NCBI GenBank assembly: GCA_030248225.1
Contig: JASANE010029999.1
Span: 46,941-110,940 of the forward strand
Direction of reading: 5' to 3'
Origin: Trileptium ribeirensis
Taxonomy: Eukaryota; Nematoda; Enoplea; Enoplida; Thoracostomopsidae
Length of the DNA stretch: 64,000 bases
How positions within the stretch are numbered: position 1 is the first letter of the stretch; every line of letters starts with the position of its first letter. Below the pieces are notes generated by a model. The model saw only the letters and a program-made list of their open reading frames with translations, did no database searches and was not told where the DNA came from. This document shows positions 22,781 to 32,104 of this stretch, piece by piece. Both the position numbers and the translations under genes were made by a program.

Positions 22781-24333
22781 TTTATACAGTATTTGATGTG
22801 CGGTGCGTGCTTGAGACGCTAAAAATGAACAAAAAAATTGCCATGGCCACCCATAACATATATGCATTCATCATTTTTTCAAAGGGAACCGTTTTGGATT
22901 CTGATTTTTCGGATGACGGAGAATTCGGGGCCGGTGCTCGCCTGCTTCGCATTCTTCAGTTGTCAAAAACGCAAAATGTCATCATTATTGTTAGTAGATG
23001 GTACGGCGGTGTGCATTTGTGTTCAGACAGATTTCGACACATTAATGCGGTTGCCACACGAATTTTGCAACATTGCAATTTTATACCGCATAAAAAAGAA
23101 CCAGCTTCTTTGAAAACTTCAAGAAATGTCAAGTTTATGCAAGTGGAACAAAATGATCACAACACTAAAGTTAACAATAGGAAACAACAGCACACCGAAA
23201 ATCGGTCTAAAAATAAATATTCGCAAAAATGGAAAGGGCAAACATCCCACAAGGTTCAGAATTGGCAGACAGAGTTCAACCCGATTGAAAACATTGACAC
23301 AAACTCTAAGGACAAAAATATCTTTTTGCAGCCATCAAACTTTCACAACCAACCACATTTTTATGGGTTCAACCAGGCCAACGGAGTGAGGAGTCAATGT
23401 AAAGGATCTTCTGTTGTTTCGTACCAACAAAAATTGCAAAATCATGATATGCTAACTGCACGAAACAGAAGATTACTATGTACATCTCTGATTACACTTC
23501 TGATATTTTTTGGTTGTTTGTGTCTTGCTAATGAAGCTTCCTCGTACACAATTCCTAAAAAAATCAGCTACTCTACAAAAAACTACAGACAACCTATATG
23601 CTCCACGCATAAAAACAGTCAGCATATCAACAGCTTAAGACAATTGCTAATTATAGGGGGGATTGAACCCAACCCTGGACCACCAATTTTTCCCGATTTA
23701 GAAAATCTTGATCGGGAAATACTAACTAAAGCTTTACAATTAATACACGAAGAAGACATGGATTATGCAATACCAGGCACAAAACGATTGATTATAGATT
23801 CTTTGAATCAACAACCACGTCCTGTTGTGAAAATGGCAATTCAAATTGCACAACAACATATACAACAACAGAACGTGGGACCCACTCACACAGTTAATGA
23901 ATCTTTGCCAAAACTTCCGATTTTCTACGAAAAAGATACAAAAGCGTGGTTTACACAAATAGAACCATTACTTGATGGAAAATCTGAACAAATAAAACGA
24001 AATAGTCTTTTGAGTGTGTTACCAACCAATGTTTTAAACGATTGTGGTGTCAAAACTACTGACAACTACAATTCAGTAAAAGAATGTATTCTAAAATTTT
24101 ATGGTCTCAGTCAAGAAAAATTACTCAGAAATTTACTAGCAGAACAAACATTAGGAGACCGAAAACCATCTGTAGCACTTCGGCAACTGCAACGACTTGC
24201 ACCAAACAATTCAGAACTTGTTAAATGGAGATTCCTCGACATTTTACCCGAAAAAGTTCGAATTGCACTTGCAGTTGTCGAAGATATGGAAATTGAAAAA
24301 TTAGCCGATTTAGCTGATAAGATTGTGGAATAA
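22774..24333 (+). pseudogene. IMPACT-like domain + membrane segment + 2A-like motif + Gag N-terminal body (one frame)
   Basis: One uninterrupted frame. (1) 22,774-23,094 resembles the IMPACT/UPF0029 (YigZ) domain: ATHNIYAF (22,846-22,869), SDDGE..AG.RLL (from 22,909), NVIIIVSRWYGGVHL (to 23,022), DRFRHIN. In animals IMPACT binds GCN1 and dampens GCN2 activation; a role here is inference. (2) 23,095-23,470 basic, Asn/Gln/Lys-rich linker. (3) 23,473-23,529 a 19-residue hydrophobic segment preceded by RNRR. (4) LLIIGGIEPNPGP ending at 23,682. (5) Gag-like body to 24,330. No in-frame ATG precedes the domain start; the first is at 22,825, inside it, so the 5' end is probably truncated at the BEL junction. 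A TAA at 24,331-24,333 interrupts gag, while the same frame continues downstream to 24,699. I know of no named Gypsy lineage with this leader. Confidence 0.75.
23641..23682 (+). other. 2A-like ribosome-skipping motif (GIEPNPG/P)
   Basis: The codons give QLLIIGGIEPNPGP, with the would-be skip between Gly (23,677-23,679) and Pro (23,680-23,682). The 2A consensus is D-V/I-E-x-N-P-G-P behind a Leu-rich stretch. Here all positions match except Asp, which is Gly. 2A-like motifs are known in animal non-LTR retrotransposons and in some RNA viruses. Position, just after a hydrophobic segment and just before the Gag body, fits separation of the leader from Gag. Activity cannot be judged from sequence. 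Confidence 0.65.
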
Positions 24334-24699
24334 GTCCTCCCAACCGCATCTGTGCAGGAACAACAATCCACATCTCAATCAACATGCGGAAAGTGTGCAA
24401 GTCAGTGGGATGATTTGGCGTATAGCGTGGCACAGCTAACCAAAACTATGCAAAATTTTCAATCATTTCCGCGAAATCACTCATCCCCTAGAAATAACCC
24501 CGCTAACCGCCCTGAAAAAAGACCTAACAGTTCTAACAGAAGGCGCTCTTTTTCTGGAAATCGCAAATATAATCCGGAAGGCGGTTGGTGCTGGTACCAC
24601 TTTAATTTTGGTGAACTTGCCCACAAATGCAATGAGCCTTGCACATGGTCAAATGATCGCAAACCGCAGCCGGGAAACGCCCCCACTCCACCGAATTAG
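24334..24699 (+). pseudogene. Gypsy gag C-terminal part with CHCC zinc motif
   Basis: Same frame as the upstream gag, after the TAA at 24,331. The chain is basic and Ser/Asn-rich, then has CWYHFNFGELAHKCNEPC (24,589-24,642), spacing C-x2-H-x9-C-x3-C. This CHCC nucleocapsid motif, instead of the usual CCHC, is the known mark of the CsRn1/Kabuki-type Gypsy lineage. The frame ends with TAG at 24,697-24,699. A -1 frameshift signal at 24,672-24,736 lies over its end. The single stop upstream is the only break seen in gag; readthrough cannot be excluded, but a nonsense mutation is simpler. Confidence 0.85.
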
Positions 24700-24736
24700 C
24701 GGCACACGGTGGAGTCAATACTATACAAGTGGCCGC
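24672..24736 (+). promoter_or_regulatory. Programmed -1 frameshift signal, gag to pol
   Basis: Slippery heptamer GGGAAAC at 24,672-24,678, read G GGA AAC in the gag frame. Spacer of 6 nt (24,679-24,684). Perfect 9-bp stem ACTCCACCG (24,685-24,693) with CGGTGGAGT (24,707-24,715). The loop contains the gag TAG stop. GCGGC in the loop (24,699-24,703) can pair with GCCGC at 24,732-24,736 to make an H-type pseudoknot with loops of 5, 3 and 16 nt. A -1 slip here enters exactly the frame of protease-RT. G GGA AAC belongs to the canonical X XXY YYZ class used by retroviruses. Confidence 0.85.
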
Positions 24737-26582
24737 ATCTACTGTTGGAAGTTTCCTTGTTGATAGTGGTGCAACAAAAAGTTTCTTACCAAAATATTTC
24801 GCAAATGACACTAAAAAAACATCCCACAATTTTATTGCAGCCAACGGCACTCCTGTGCAAACTTTTGGTTCCAGGACTTTGTCGTTTCATTTGAATTGTC
24901 TTCAAAAAAACTACACGTGGGATTTCATTATTGGAAATGTAACTAAGCCAATTTTGGGTTTCGATTTTTTGTGCAAAAACAATTTAATGCTCGATTGCAA
25001 AAATCATAAACTAATTCAAAACAAAAACGACGAACGTCTTAATGTCGATTCAACGAAAACAGTAGCACCTTCCACTATAACATTGATAAGTTCAATCACT
25101 GAACGAAACTGTGATAAATCAAATTCATTTATTCAAGATTTGATGAAAAGTTACAATGTGCTGTTTGACCCAATTTCTGTCCAACAAAAAGTCTTACATC
25201 AGGTCGAACATCACATTGTGACAAACGGCGCACCAGTTTTCGCGCGGCCCAGGCGATTGTTTGGGGAAAAGCTGCAAATAGCAAAGGACACATTTTATAA
25301 ACTTGAAAAACAAGGGGTTATGTTTCGAGGTGAATCTCCGTGGGCTACCCCACTACATATGGCCCCAAAAAATGACCCAACCAATCCCTTTAGACCATGC
25401 GGGGACCATAGGGCGTTGAATGCAGTGACTGTCCCCGATCGGTATCCAATGCCAAATTTACACGATATAACAAATAACTTACACCATTGTAAAGTTTTTT
25501 CGAAGTTAGATTTAGTTTCGGCTTATCACCAAATTCCCCTAGCTGAAAAAGACAAACTCAAAACCGCAATAACAACCCCATTCGGCTTATTCATATATCG
25601 CCGCATGCCTTTTGGTTTGCGAAACGCGGCGCAAACTTTCCAACGGTTGATGGACATTGTGTTGCAAGACATTCCACACGCTAAGGCTTACATTGATGAT
25701 ATTTTAATAGCTAGCCCGGATGTCGAGCAACATCAACGTCATTTAAAAACCGTGTTAAAAAAACTAAAAGAGAATGGTTTACACCTAAAGGCCGAAAAAT
25801 GTCAGTTTTTTCAAACAAAAACTAACTTTATAGGCATTGAGTTAAACCAACACGGGTTTCGTCCATTTTCTGAAAAAATTTCAGCAATTTCAAAATATGA
25901 AAAAGCCGAAACCATTAAAGGGATAAAACGATTTCTGGGGATGGCTGGATTTTATCACAGATTTGTACCACATTTTTCCGAAATCGCCGCACCTTTAACT
26001 AATTTAACACGCAATGCTAAACCCAAAACAACCAAACCGGTCGAATGGACCTCAGCTGCTAACGAGGCATTTGAAAAACTTAAAATTGCACTCGAACAGA
26101 GCATAACACTAGCTTTTCCAAGCAAAATAGCTAATTTAGAATTAACTACTGACGCATCCACTGTTGCAGCCGGTGCTGTACTGCATCAAGTTAATCATGA
26201 TAATAAACAACCATTAGCATTTTTCTCTCGAAAATTTACCGACTTAGAAACTAAAAAATCGGCGTTTGATAGAGAGCTATTGGCAATTTATTTAGTACTC
26301 AAACATTTTTCGTGGCTACTGGGCGTGCAGTTTGTAATCAAAACCGATCATAAACCGCTAGTTAATGCAATGCACATGAATACGCCCACACCACAAAAAG
26401 CTGGATGGCTTTCGTATATTTCAGAATTCAGTTGCACTATTGAGCATGTTTCAGGTTCGGAAAACATTGTTGCAGATGCATTATCGCGTTCAATTTCAAC
26501 TATTATGGGACAAAAAGGGTCTGATTGGGAAAACGCTCAAAAACAAGATAGTGAGTTGCAAAAATTTTTCAAAAAAAAATAA
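24678..26582 (+). CDS. pol: Gypsy pol: protease, reverse transcriptase, RNase H
   Basis: Frame -1 to gag; open from about 24,657 and entered by the frameshift at 24,672-24,678, so no own start codon is needed. Protease: [11 protein letters not shown] (about 24,753-24,785) with Asp-Ser-Gly active site and ILGFDFL flap-side motif. [17 protein letters not shown] and catalytic YIDD at 25,689-25,700. RNase H: TTDAST (Asp at 26,151), [23 protein letters not shown] and VADALSRS give the four acidic residues. The protein would assemble with Gag in a cytoplasmic particle and copy the element RNA. All core motifs are intact, with no internal stop over about 620 codons. The frame ends at a TAA (26,580-26,582) right after an A9 run, and integrase follows in another frame. 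Confidence 0.93.
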   Translation, partial: RPHSTELAAHGGVNTIQVAASTVGSFLVDSGATKSFLPKYFANDTKKTSHNFIAANGTPVQTFGSRTLSFHLNCLQKNYTWDFIIGNVTKPILGFDFLCKNNLMLDCKNHKLIQNKNDERLNVDSTKTVAPSTITLISSITERNCDKSNSFIQDLMKSYNVLFDPISVQQKVLHQVEHHIVTNGAPVFARPRRLFGEKLQIAKDTFYKLEKQGVMFRGESPWATPLHMAPKNDPTNPFRPCGDHRALNAVTVPDRYPMPNLHDITNNLHHCKVFSKLDLVSAYHQIPLAEKDKLKTAITTPFGLFIYRRMPFGLRNAAQTFQRLMDIVLQDIPHAKAYIDDILIASPDVEQHQRHLKTVLKKLKENGLHLKAEKCQFFQTKTNFIGIELNQHGFRPFSEKISAISKYEKAETIKGIKRFLGMAGFYHRFVPHFSEIAAPLTNLTRNAKPKTTKPVEWTSAANEAFEKLKIALEQSITLAFPSKIANLELTTDASTVAAGAVLHQVNHDNKQPLAFFSRKFTDLETKKSAFDRELLAIYLVLKHFSWLLGVQFVIKTDHKPLVNAMHMNTPTPQKAGWLSYISEFSCTIEHVSGSENIVADALSRSISTIMGQKGSDWENAQKQDSELQKFFKKK

Positions 26583-27693
26583 TTTACAAGTAAAGCATTG
26601 GAACCTAGAAAGTAGCGATATAGTATGTGACGGAAGGTCGGCAGCATTTAGACCATATGTCCCATCATGTCTTCGACGTCAAATATTTCATGAAATTCAT
26701 AATCTATCACATCCTGGTCCAAACGCAACTTTACGAACAGTAGCAGAAAAATACGTTTGGCCAGGAATGAATAAAGATGTGAGAAGATGGGCTAAGTGCT
26801 GCAGATTTTGCCAAGCCGCAAAAGTTACACGCCACACGAAAGCCTCAATAGGAACAATTCCTACAAGTGCTCGATTGCACACGATACACATCGATATCGT
26901 AGGACCTTTGCCTCCGTCAGAAGGTTATTCGTATTTGGTTACAATTATTGACCGTTTTACACGCTGGGCCGAGGTAGTTCCAGTTAAGGACATCAGTTCT
27001 GAAACCGTAGCCACCGCATTAATAAGCACTTGGGTAAGTAGGTATGGTGTTCCCCGCATTATCGTTTCAGATCGTGGCACTCAGTTCGAATCAGGACTAT
27101 GGAGCGAGTTGATGCGACAGCTCGGAATACATCGCAAACGCACGACCGCATACCACCCCGCGTGCAATGGAACGATCGAGCGATTCCATCGAACATTAAA
27201 ACAATCATTAAGAGCCCATTGTGATAACAAACAATGGTCTCTGACATTACCACTTATCCTCTTAGGTTTAAGAACAACCATTAATAAAGAAGGTACTAGT
27301 CCTGCAAGTTTGCTTTATGGGACATCTCTTGATCTACCGCATCATTTCTTTATGGAAACAAAACCCGAATACTCTCAAGCCACGCCCGAATTTATATCAA
27401 AATTATTCGGGGCAATTCGAAATTTTAAACCTCCCATTCGGGAATACGCTGGACACAGTTATATTCCAAAAGAACTTAATGTGGCTAAATTCGTTTGGAT
27501 GCTTGACATCTCGCCTAAGACTAGCCTACATCCGCGCTATATAGGGCCATTTGAAGTTCTCGATCGGGACTCCAAGATCGTGACAATTTTAATTAACGAA
27601 AAACCGCAAAAAGTATCTGTTGACAGGGTAAAACCCGCATTTTTGAGGGAATTAGACACTGAGGTACCAGAAAAACAAGCGAATCTCTGGTAA
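26583..27693 (+). pseudogene. Gypsy pol: integrase, separated by a frameshift
   Basis: The frame is open from about 26,440 but true homology starts just after 26,580. Zinc-binding [15 protein letters not shown] with CCRFCQAAK. Core: [10 protein letters not shown] (first Asp), [11 protein letters not shown] (second Asp), and Glu in NGTIERFH exactly 35 residues later (D,D-35-E). The C-terminal region ends [12 protein letters not shown] and [12 protein letters not shown], typical of CsRn1/Kabuki-like integrases. It would insert the cDNA. It is in the +1 frame relative to RNase H; loss of one base from the A9 tract at 26,571-26,579 would join the frames, so a homopolymer indel (mutation or sequencing error) is the likely break. 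The stop is at 27,691-27,693, four bases before the ~210-bp repeat. Confidence 0.92.
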
Positions 27694-27696
27694 AAA

Positions 27697-27909
27697 ACCT
27701 TCGTACCACTAGATACGTGGGCCAAAATAGGGGCCGGGCCGAACACCCTGGTTAACCCGCCGGCAGCCTACTAAGCTAAGCGGTTCCCTTAGGTCATCGC
27801 ATAGATCACCGGGGAGTCGTGGAAGCCGGGGTTGTCCGGGCACCACACACCAAAAAAAAAAACGGTGGTGCAGCTGGGATCCCTTAGGGCCAGAACTGGT
27901 CCTAGTACA
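27697..27909. repeat. ~210-bp dispersed repeat, copy 2 (candidate Gypsy 3' LTR)
   Basis: Same orientation as the copy at 15,398-15,605. It starts almost at the pol stop codon and ends TAGTACA. That position suits a 3' LTR, but a 5' LTR is missing because the element is cut off at 22,774. No TATA box or AATAAA is visible inside, so another class of repeat inserted here is possible. This copy has an A-run (10 A) inside the CACCAC..GGTGGTG hairpin. Confidence 0.8.
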
Positions 27910-28530
27910 TACTAGTATCTCACAAGCGCGGATGAATCGGAGCGCCGGTGTTGTTTAATCTATAAGTTGTCATATCTGTAATCGCCTGAATCAAGCTTTG
28001 CGTTTGATGTATATATCATAGTTCAAAAATTAATGCAACGTTTACGTTATAAATCTCCCGAAATATGAAATTTTTGTTGCATAACACCGCCAGCAATATG
28101 ATGTGCAGTACACCATTACTATTAACGCCGCATTACTGTAATTTAAGAAAATAGAATGTCCAATAAATTTAGGCAATTGACAACAAACTTTTTCACTTAA
28201 GTTGAGCAAACATAATAGTGATCGAAAAGACTTTTATAAAAACTTATACAAATTATTTGCTTAGATATACCAATTGTTCGAAACAATTCAAACCATTGAT
28301 CAGATTTGTTCTGTTCGTTAGAAATTGCCCGACACATTCGCCAATATCCAGTCGAATACAGAATAAGTACGGTTTCTTCCTGAAAACAATCCACAGTTCT
28401 ACATTAGTTAGTGATCTTAGCACAAAACATTTAAATTATTATCAGGTAGCGTGTGACAAGAAACTCATTTTCGGTTTTAAATACCTATGAAAAATAACCT
28501 ATAAATTCTTCTGCTGAAATAACTTGTGAG
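27910..28530. other. No recognised gene
   Basis: AT-rich sequence downstream of the retrotransposon. The rest of the BEL element is not found here. Overlapping 65-90 aa frames on both strands near 28.2-28.5 kb are not convincing. Confidence 0.4.
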
Positions 28531-28538
28531 TATAAAAG
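28531..28538 (+). promoter_or_regulatory. TATA-box-like element
   Basis: GTATAAAAGC lies about 50 bases before the ATG at 28,587, leaving room for a start site near 28,560 and a short 5' leader. Such matches are common by chance in AT-rich DNA. Confidence 0.3.
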
Positions 28539-28586
28539 CATAAAACTGAAAGCTATCGACATCAGAAAACATTGCTATATATAGAA

Positions 28587-28697
28587 ATGGGCAATCTCGA
28601 TTTGTCTGGACCTGCTTATGGCGTTTTGATGGCTGCTGCGTCTGATTATAAGTCCGCAAAAATAGCCAAAAAATATGCTTTACCAGAAGCATGTTAA
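28587..28697 (+). CDS. Putative 36-aa ORF behind a TATA box
   Basis: ATG at 28,587-28,589 (context AGAAATGG), stop TAA at 28,695-28,697. The peptide starts MGNLDLSGPAYGVLMAAASD and ends with a Lys/Ala-rich helix-like part. Its composition is unlike the surrounding AT-rich noise, which normally gives Ile/Asn/Lys/Phe/Tyr-rich frames. It could be a micropeptide or a first exon, but no clear splice donor is seen within it. No family recognised. Confidence 0.25.
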   Translation: MGNLDLSGPAYGVLMAAASDYKSAKIAKKYALPEAC

Positions 28698-28699
28698 AA

Positions 28700-29523
28700 T
28701 GTCACAATATGTAGCCGAGAGGAGAAACAAATTCGCAATGTTATTGTACAAAAATGGATTTAAAATTATGATTGATAGTTTGAAATATAGCTTATGCGTT
28801 TATTTTCAAAATCTAAAACATTAAATTGAAAAAGTTAGGCATAGAGTTTCAGTCTGCCGGGCGTTAAGACATACCAAAAAATTTTTTTACAGTTTTTGTG
28901 TACGGACTGTCTTACTGTTACAAAATATGATATACACACTGAAGACAAGTACAGATCAATGTGTAGTCTTCGAAATGCAAAGAATTCGGCCATGTTCCCA
29001 GTAAAAATATATATTTCATTGCATTTGCCTAAGTTGACAAATGGCACTGTTCAGCAAATGTGCTTCCAGTCCAAGTATAAATAATCTTGAAGTGTGTTAG
29101 TGTTGCCTTGTCTTGTGTCGTACAGGAACACTTCATAAGTTCATTTTTGTTTATGCGGCGTTCACAGGATAATGCGTATGAATAAGAGTATGAGTCGTAT
29201 ATGATAAGGAAGTGATATTTTGTTGATCCAGATTTTAGGGGGAAGTTCATATTCATACGTTTGCAACTAGAAATATTGGTTCCATTGCAAAATCGGTGGG
29301 AGAGGAAAGAATCATCATACGTCTCAATTTATTTCAGGGAACGATATGATGTTCCATCGTGGATATAGTTGACACGTTGGATTCAACCTACAAAAATACA
29401 GCAAACAACGGACATAGTACCAAGACAAATCTTTAGACACTGAGTGTGTTTCATTAATAGTATTTTAAGAATAATCATTATTTTTACGTCAATTGCTAGA
29501 ATAGCCTTTCATATATAGCTTAC
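28700..29523. other. No recognised gene; possible intron
   Basis: AT-rich sequence. If the minus-strand exon at 29,524-29,772 is real, this would be its first intron. A fragment TTATGCGGCGTTCACAGGAT at about 29,151 resembles the end of the MITE at 36,546. Confidence 0.35.
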
Positions 29524-29772
29524 ATGTTCAAATTTGGCTCCGCCCTTCCACATTTTGATATCGTCAATGTCAGCTACAGCTTCGTTTAACTCAGCCGGTT
29601 GTAATATCATTGGTTCGACAACAAATAGCCATTCGGTTGGAATAGCGCTCCCAACTAGAAACAGCAGTGCCGTAATGCCGAATGTAAACGTGACGCTTGC
29701 AACACATAGATTGCTACATCGCATATGAATAAATCGACTTTCAAGACGAGATTTGAACGAGGTTGAAGCCAT
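29524..29772 (-). CDS. Candidate first coding exon of a small multi-span membrane protein
   Basis: Minus-strand ATG at 29,770-29,772. The frame starts MASTSFKSRLESRFIH, then a strongly hydrophobic segment (CVASVTFTFGITALLFLVGS, a likely first transmembrane helix) and PTEWLFVVEP, and then a polar acidic stretch. A GTAAGC (29,523-29,518) follows a GAACAT and would be a good splice donor, since the frame stops only 4 codons later. N-terminal helix followed by a short ..TEW.. motif and a polar loop recalls TM1 plus extracellular loop of claudin/calcium-channel-gamma-like proteins, but that is weak. Downstream exons were not identified. It could also be a chance frame. Confidence 0.35.
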
Positions 29773-30667
29773 TGATTTTTTATTTTATTCAAAGAAAATA
29801 GCTGAATGGTTGCATTAAGTATGATATCTAGCAGGGATTGATAAATGGATTTGACACTTTTACATGTTTTTATGCGAATATATACGATTATGGCTAATGA
29901 TTTTTTGTGAATAAAATTTAATACTTGCACTGCCACATCCTGCTTCTAATGTACTTCAATAATTAAAGCAAACAACGAAAATTTGGCGATCCACAGGTCA
30001 CATTTTTTTAATAATCCAAACACTAAAAATTTTACTATGTTGAAACTAGAAATATAATATAAGTTTGTACATTTTATGGCATATCTTATATAAAGCATTA
30101 CATATCTTTCCAGAATCATGCAAATAATGCGCAGATGCCGAATATCACTGATTACCAACTAAAAGATCACCTGAAATTGCCCGATATTGAGTTCGGGATC
30201 GAATTAAAATCTATTTTTGCCTAGCTGCGTTTTTGTATGATTGATTTTAAACCGAGTTGCAAACTGAAGGAGAGAAAATCGTCCAAGATGTATATCTGTC
30301 GACAAATTCGGGAGCAGCGACAAACACTAGCAGAATTACTTATCATTGGCTCGCGGTTGATTACTTTTTGTGATTTGGTAAATAATCTTAGGGAAACGTA
30401 AAGTACGGGGATTGGTTTGATAGGAAGATGTGATAGTTTGAAAATAATGGAGCAATCAGCTCACCAACTCCTGATATTCCTATAATAAAATGATATTCTG
30501 ATTGTACAACTGAGAAATATGACGAATTAAACCAATTGAAGTGAACACTAACTATGCATACAGCTATGACAGTTGAAGCAATTTATAGATATTGGCGTGA
30601 CAATGCGGCTATTATAGTTGCATTTACGTCACGACAGTGGTACTAATTTGCTGATGGCGTAATTGAA
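29773..30667. other. No recognised gene
   Basis: AT-rich. It would contain the upstream region of the candidate exon at 29,772. No clear promoter elements or repeats were recognised. Confidence 0.4.
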
Positions 30668-32104
30668 GTTGCACTACTAACTTGCAAATAGTGTATGTGT
30701 CAATAGCAATTTAGAAGCTGTTTTATATATCTGTTGCAGAACTCTGTACATGGTGTAACGCTAGCAATCAATTTGTACATGGGATCGAGGCTTTGTCAAC
30801 TAGCAGCAGTCACTCCGGCTCCATCAACTTGGGGTTATGAGGCGATGCATGGAACAGAATGTGAATCCTGCGTTAGTTTGGGTTAGCCGCTGATGAAGCC
30901 GGAGTGACAGTTGCACTACTAACTTGCAAATAGTGTATGTGTCAATAGCAATTTAGAAGCTGTTTTATATATCTGTTGCAGAACTCTGTACATGGTGTAA
31001 CGCTAGCAATCAATTTGTACATGGGATCGAGGCTTTGTCAACTAGCAGCAGTCACTCCGGCTCAATCAACTTGGGGGTATGAGGCGATGCATGGAACAGA
31101 ATGTGAATCCTGCGTTAGTTTGGGTTAGCCGCTGATGAAGCCGGAGTGACAGTTGTACTACTAACTTGCAAATAGAGTATATGTCAATAGCAATTTAGAA
31201 GTTGTTTTATATATCTGTTGAAAAATTCTGTGCATGGTGTAACGCCAGAAATGAATTTGTACATGGGATCGAGGCTTTGTCAGCTAGCAGCTGTCACTCC
31301 GGCTCCATCAACTTGGGGTTACGAGGTGATACATGGAACAGAATGTGAATCCTGCGTTAGTTTGGGTTAGCCGCTGACGGAGCCGGAGTGACAGTTGCAC
31401 TACTAACTTGCAAATAGTGTATATGTCAATAGCAATTTAGAAGTTGTTTTATATATCTGTTGGAGAATTCTGTACATGGTGTAACGCCAGAAATGAATTT
31501 GTACATGGGATCGAGGCTTTGTCAGTAGCAGCTGTCACTCCGGCTCCATCAACTTGGGGTTACGAGGTGATACATGGAACAGAATGTGAATCCTGCGTTA
31601 GTTTGGGTTAGCCGCTGACGGAGCCGGAGTGACAGTTGCACTACTAACTTGCAAATAGTGTATATGTCAATAGCAATTTAGAAGTTGTTTTATATATCTG
31701 TTGGAGAATTCTGTACATGGTGTAACGCTAGAAATGAATTTGTACATGGGATCGAGGCTTTGTCAGCTAGCAGCTGTCACTCCGGCTCCATCAACTTGGG
31801 GTTACGAGGTGATACATGGAACAGAATGTGAATCCTGCGTTAGTTTGGGTTAGCCGCTGACGGAGCCGGAGTGACAGTTGCACTACTAACTTGCAAATAG
31901 TGTATATGTCAATAGCAATTTAGAAGTTGATTTATATATATGTTGCGGAATTCTATACATGGTGTAACGCTAGAAATGAATTTGTACTTGGGATCGAGGC
32001 TTTGTCAGCTAGCAGCTGTCATTCCGGCTCAATCAACTTGGGGCTATGAGCCGATGCATGGAATAGAATGTGAATCCTGCGTTACTTTGGATTAGCCGCT
32101 GATA
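30668..32104. repeat. Tandem array, 6 x ~242 bp, units with internal inverted repeat
   Basis: GTTGCACTACTAACTTGCAA (or close) recurs at 30,668, 30,910, 31,152, 31,394, 31,635 and 31,877. Every unit contains GTCACTCCGGCT(C/T)CATCA and, about 80 bases later, its inverse TGATGAAGCCGGAGTGAC (TGACGGAGCC.. in some units). The junction between units lies just after this inverse copy. The first two units are closest to each other; units 3-5 form a second subgroup (GAAGTTG, ACGAGGTGATA). The last is most diverged and loses the inverse repeat. Confidence 0.95.
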
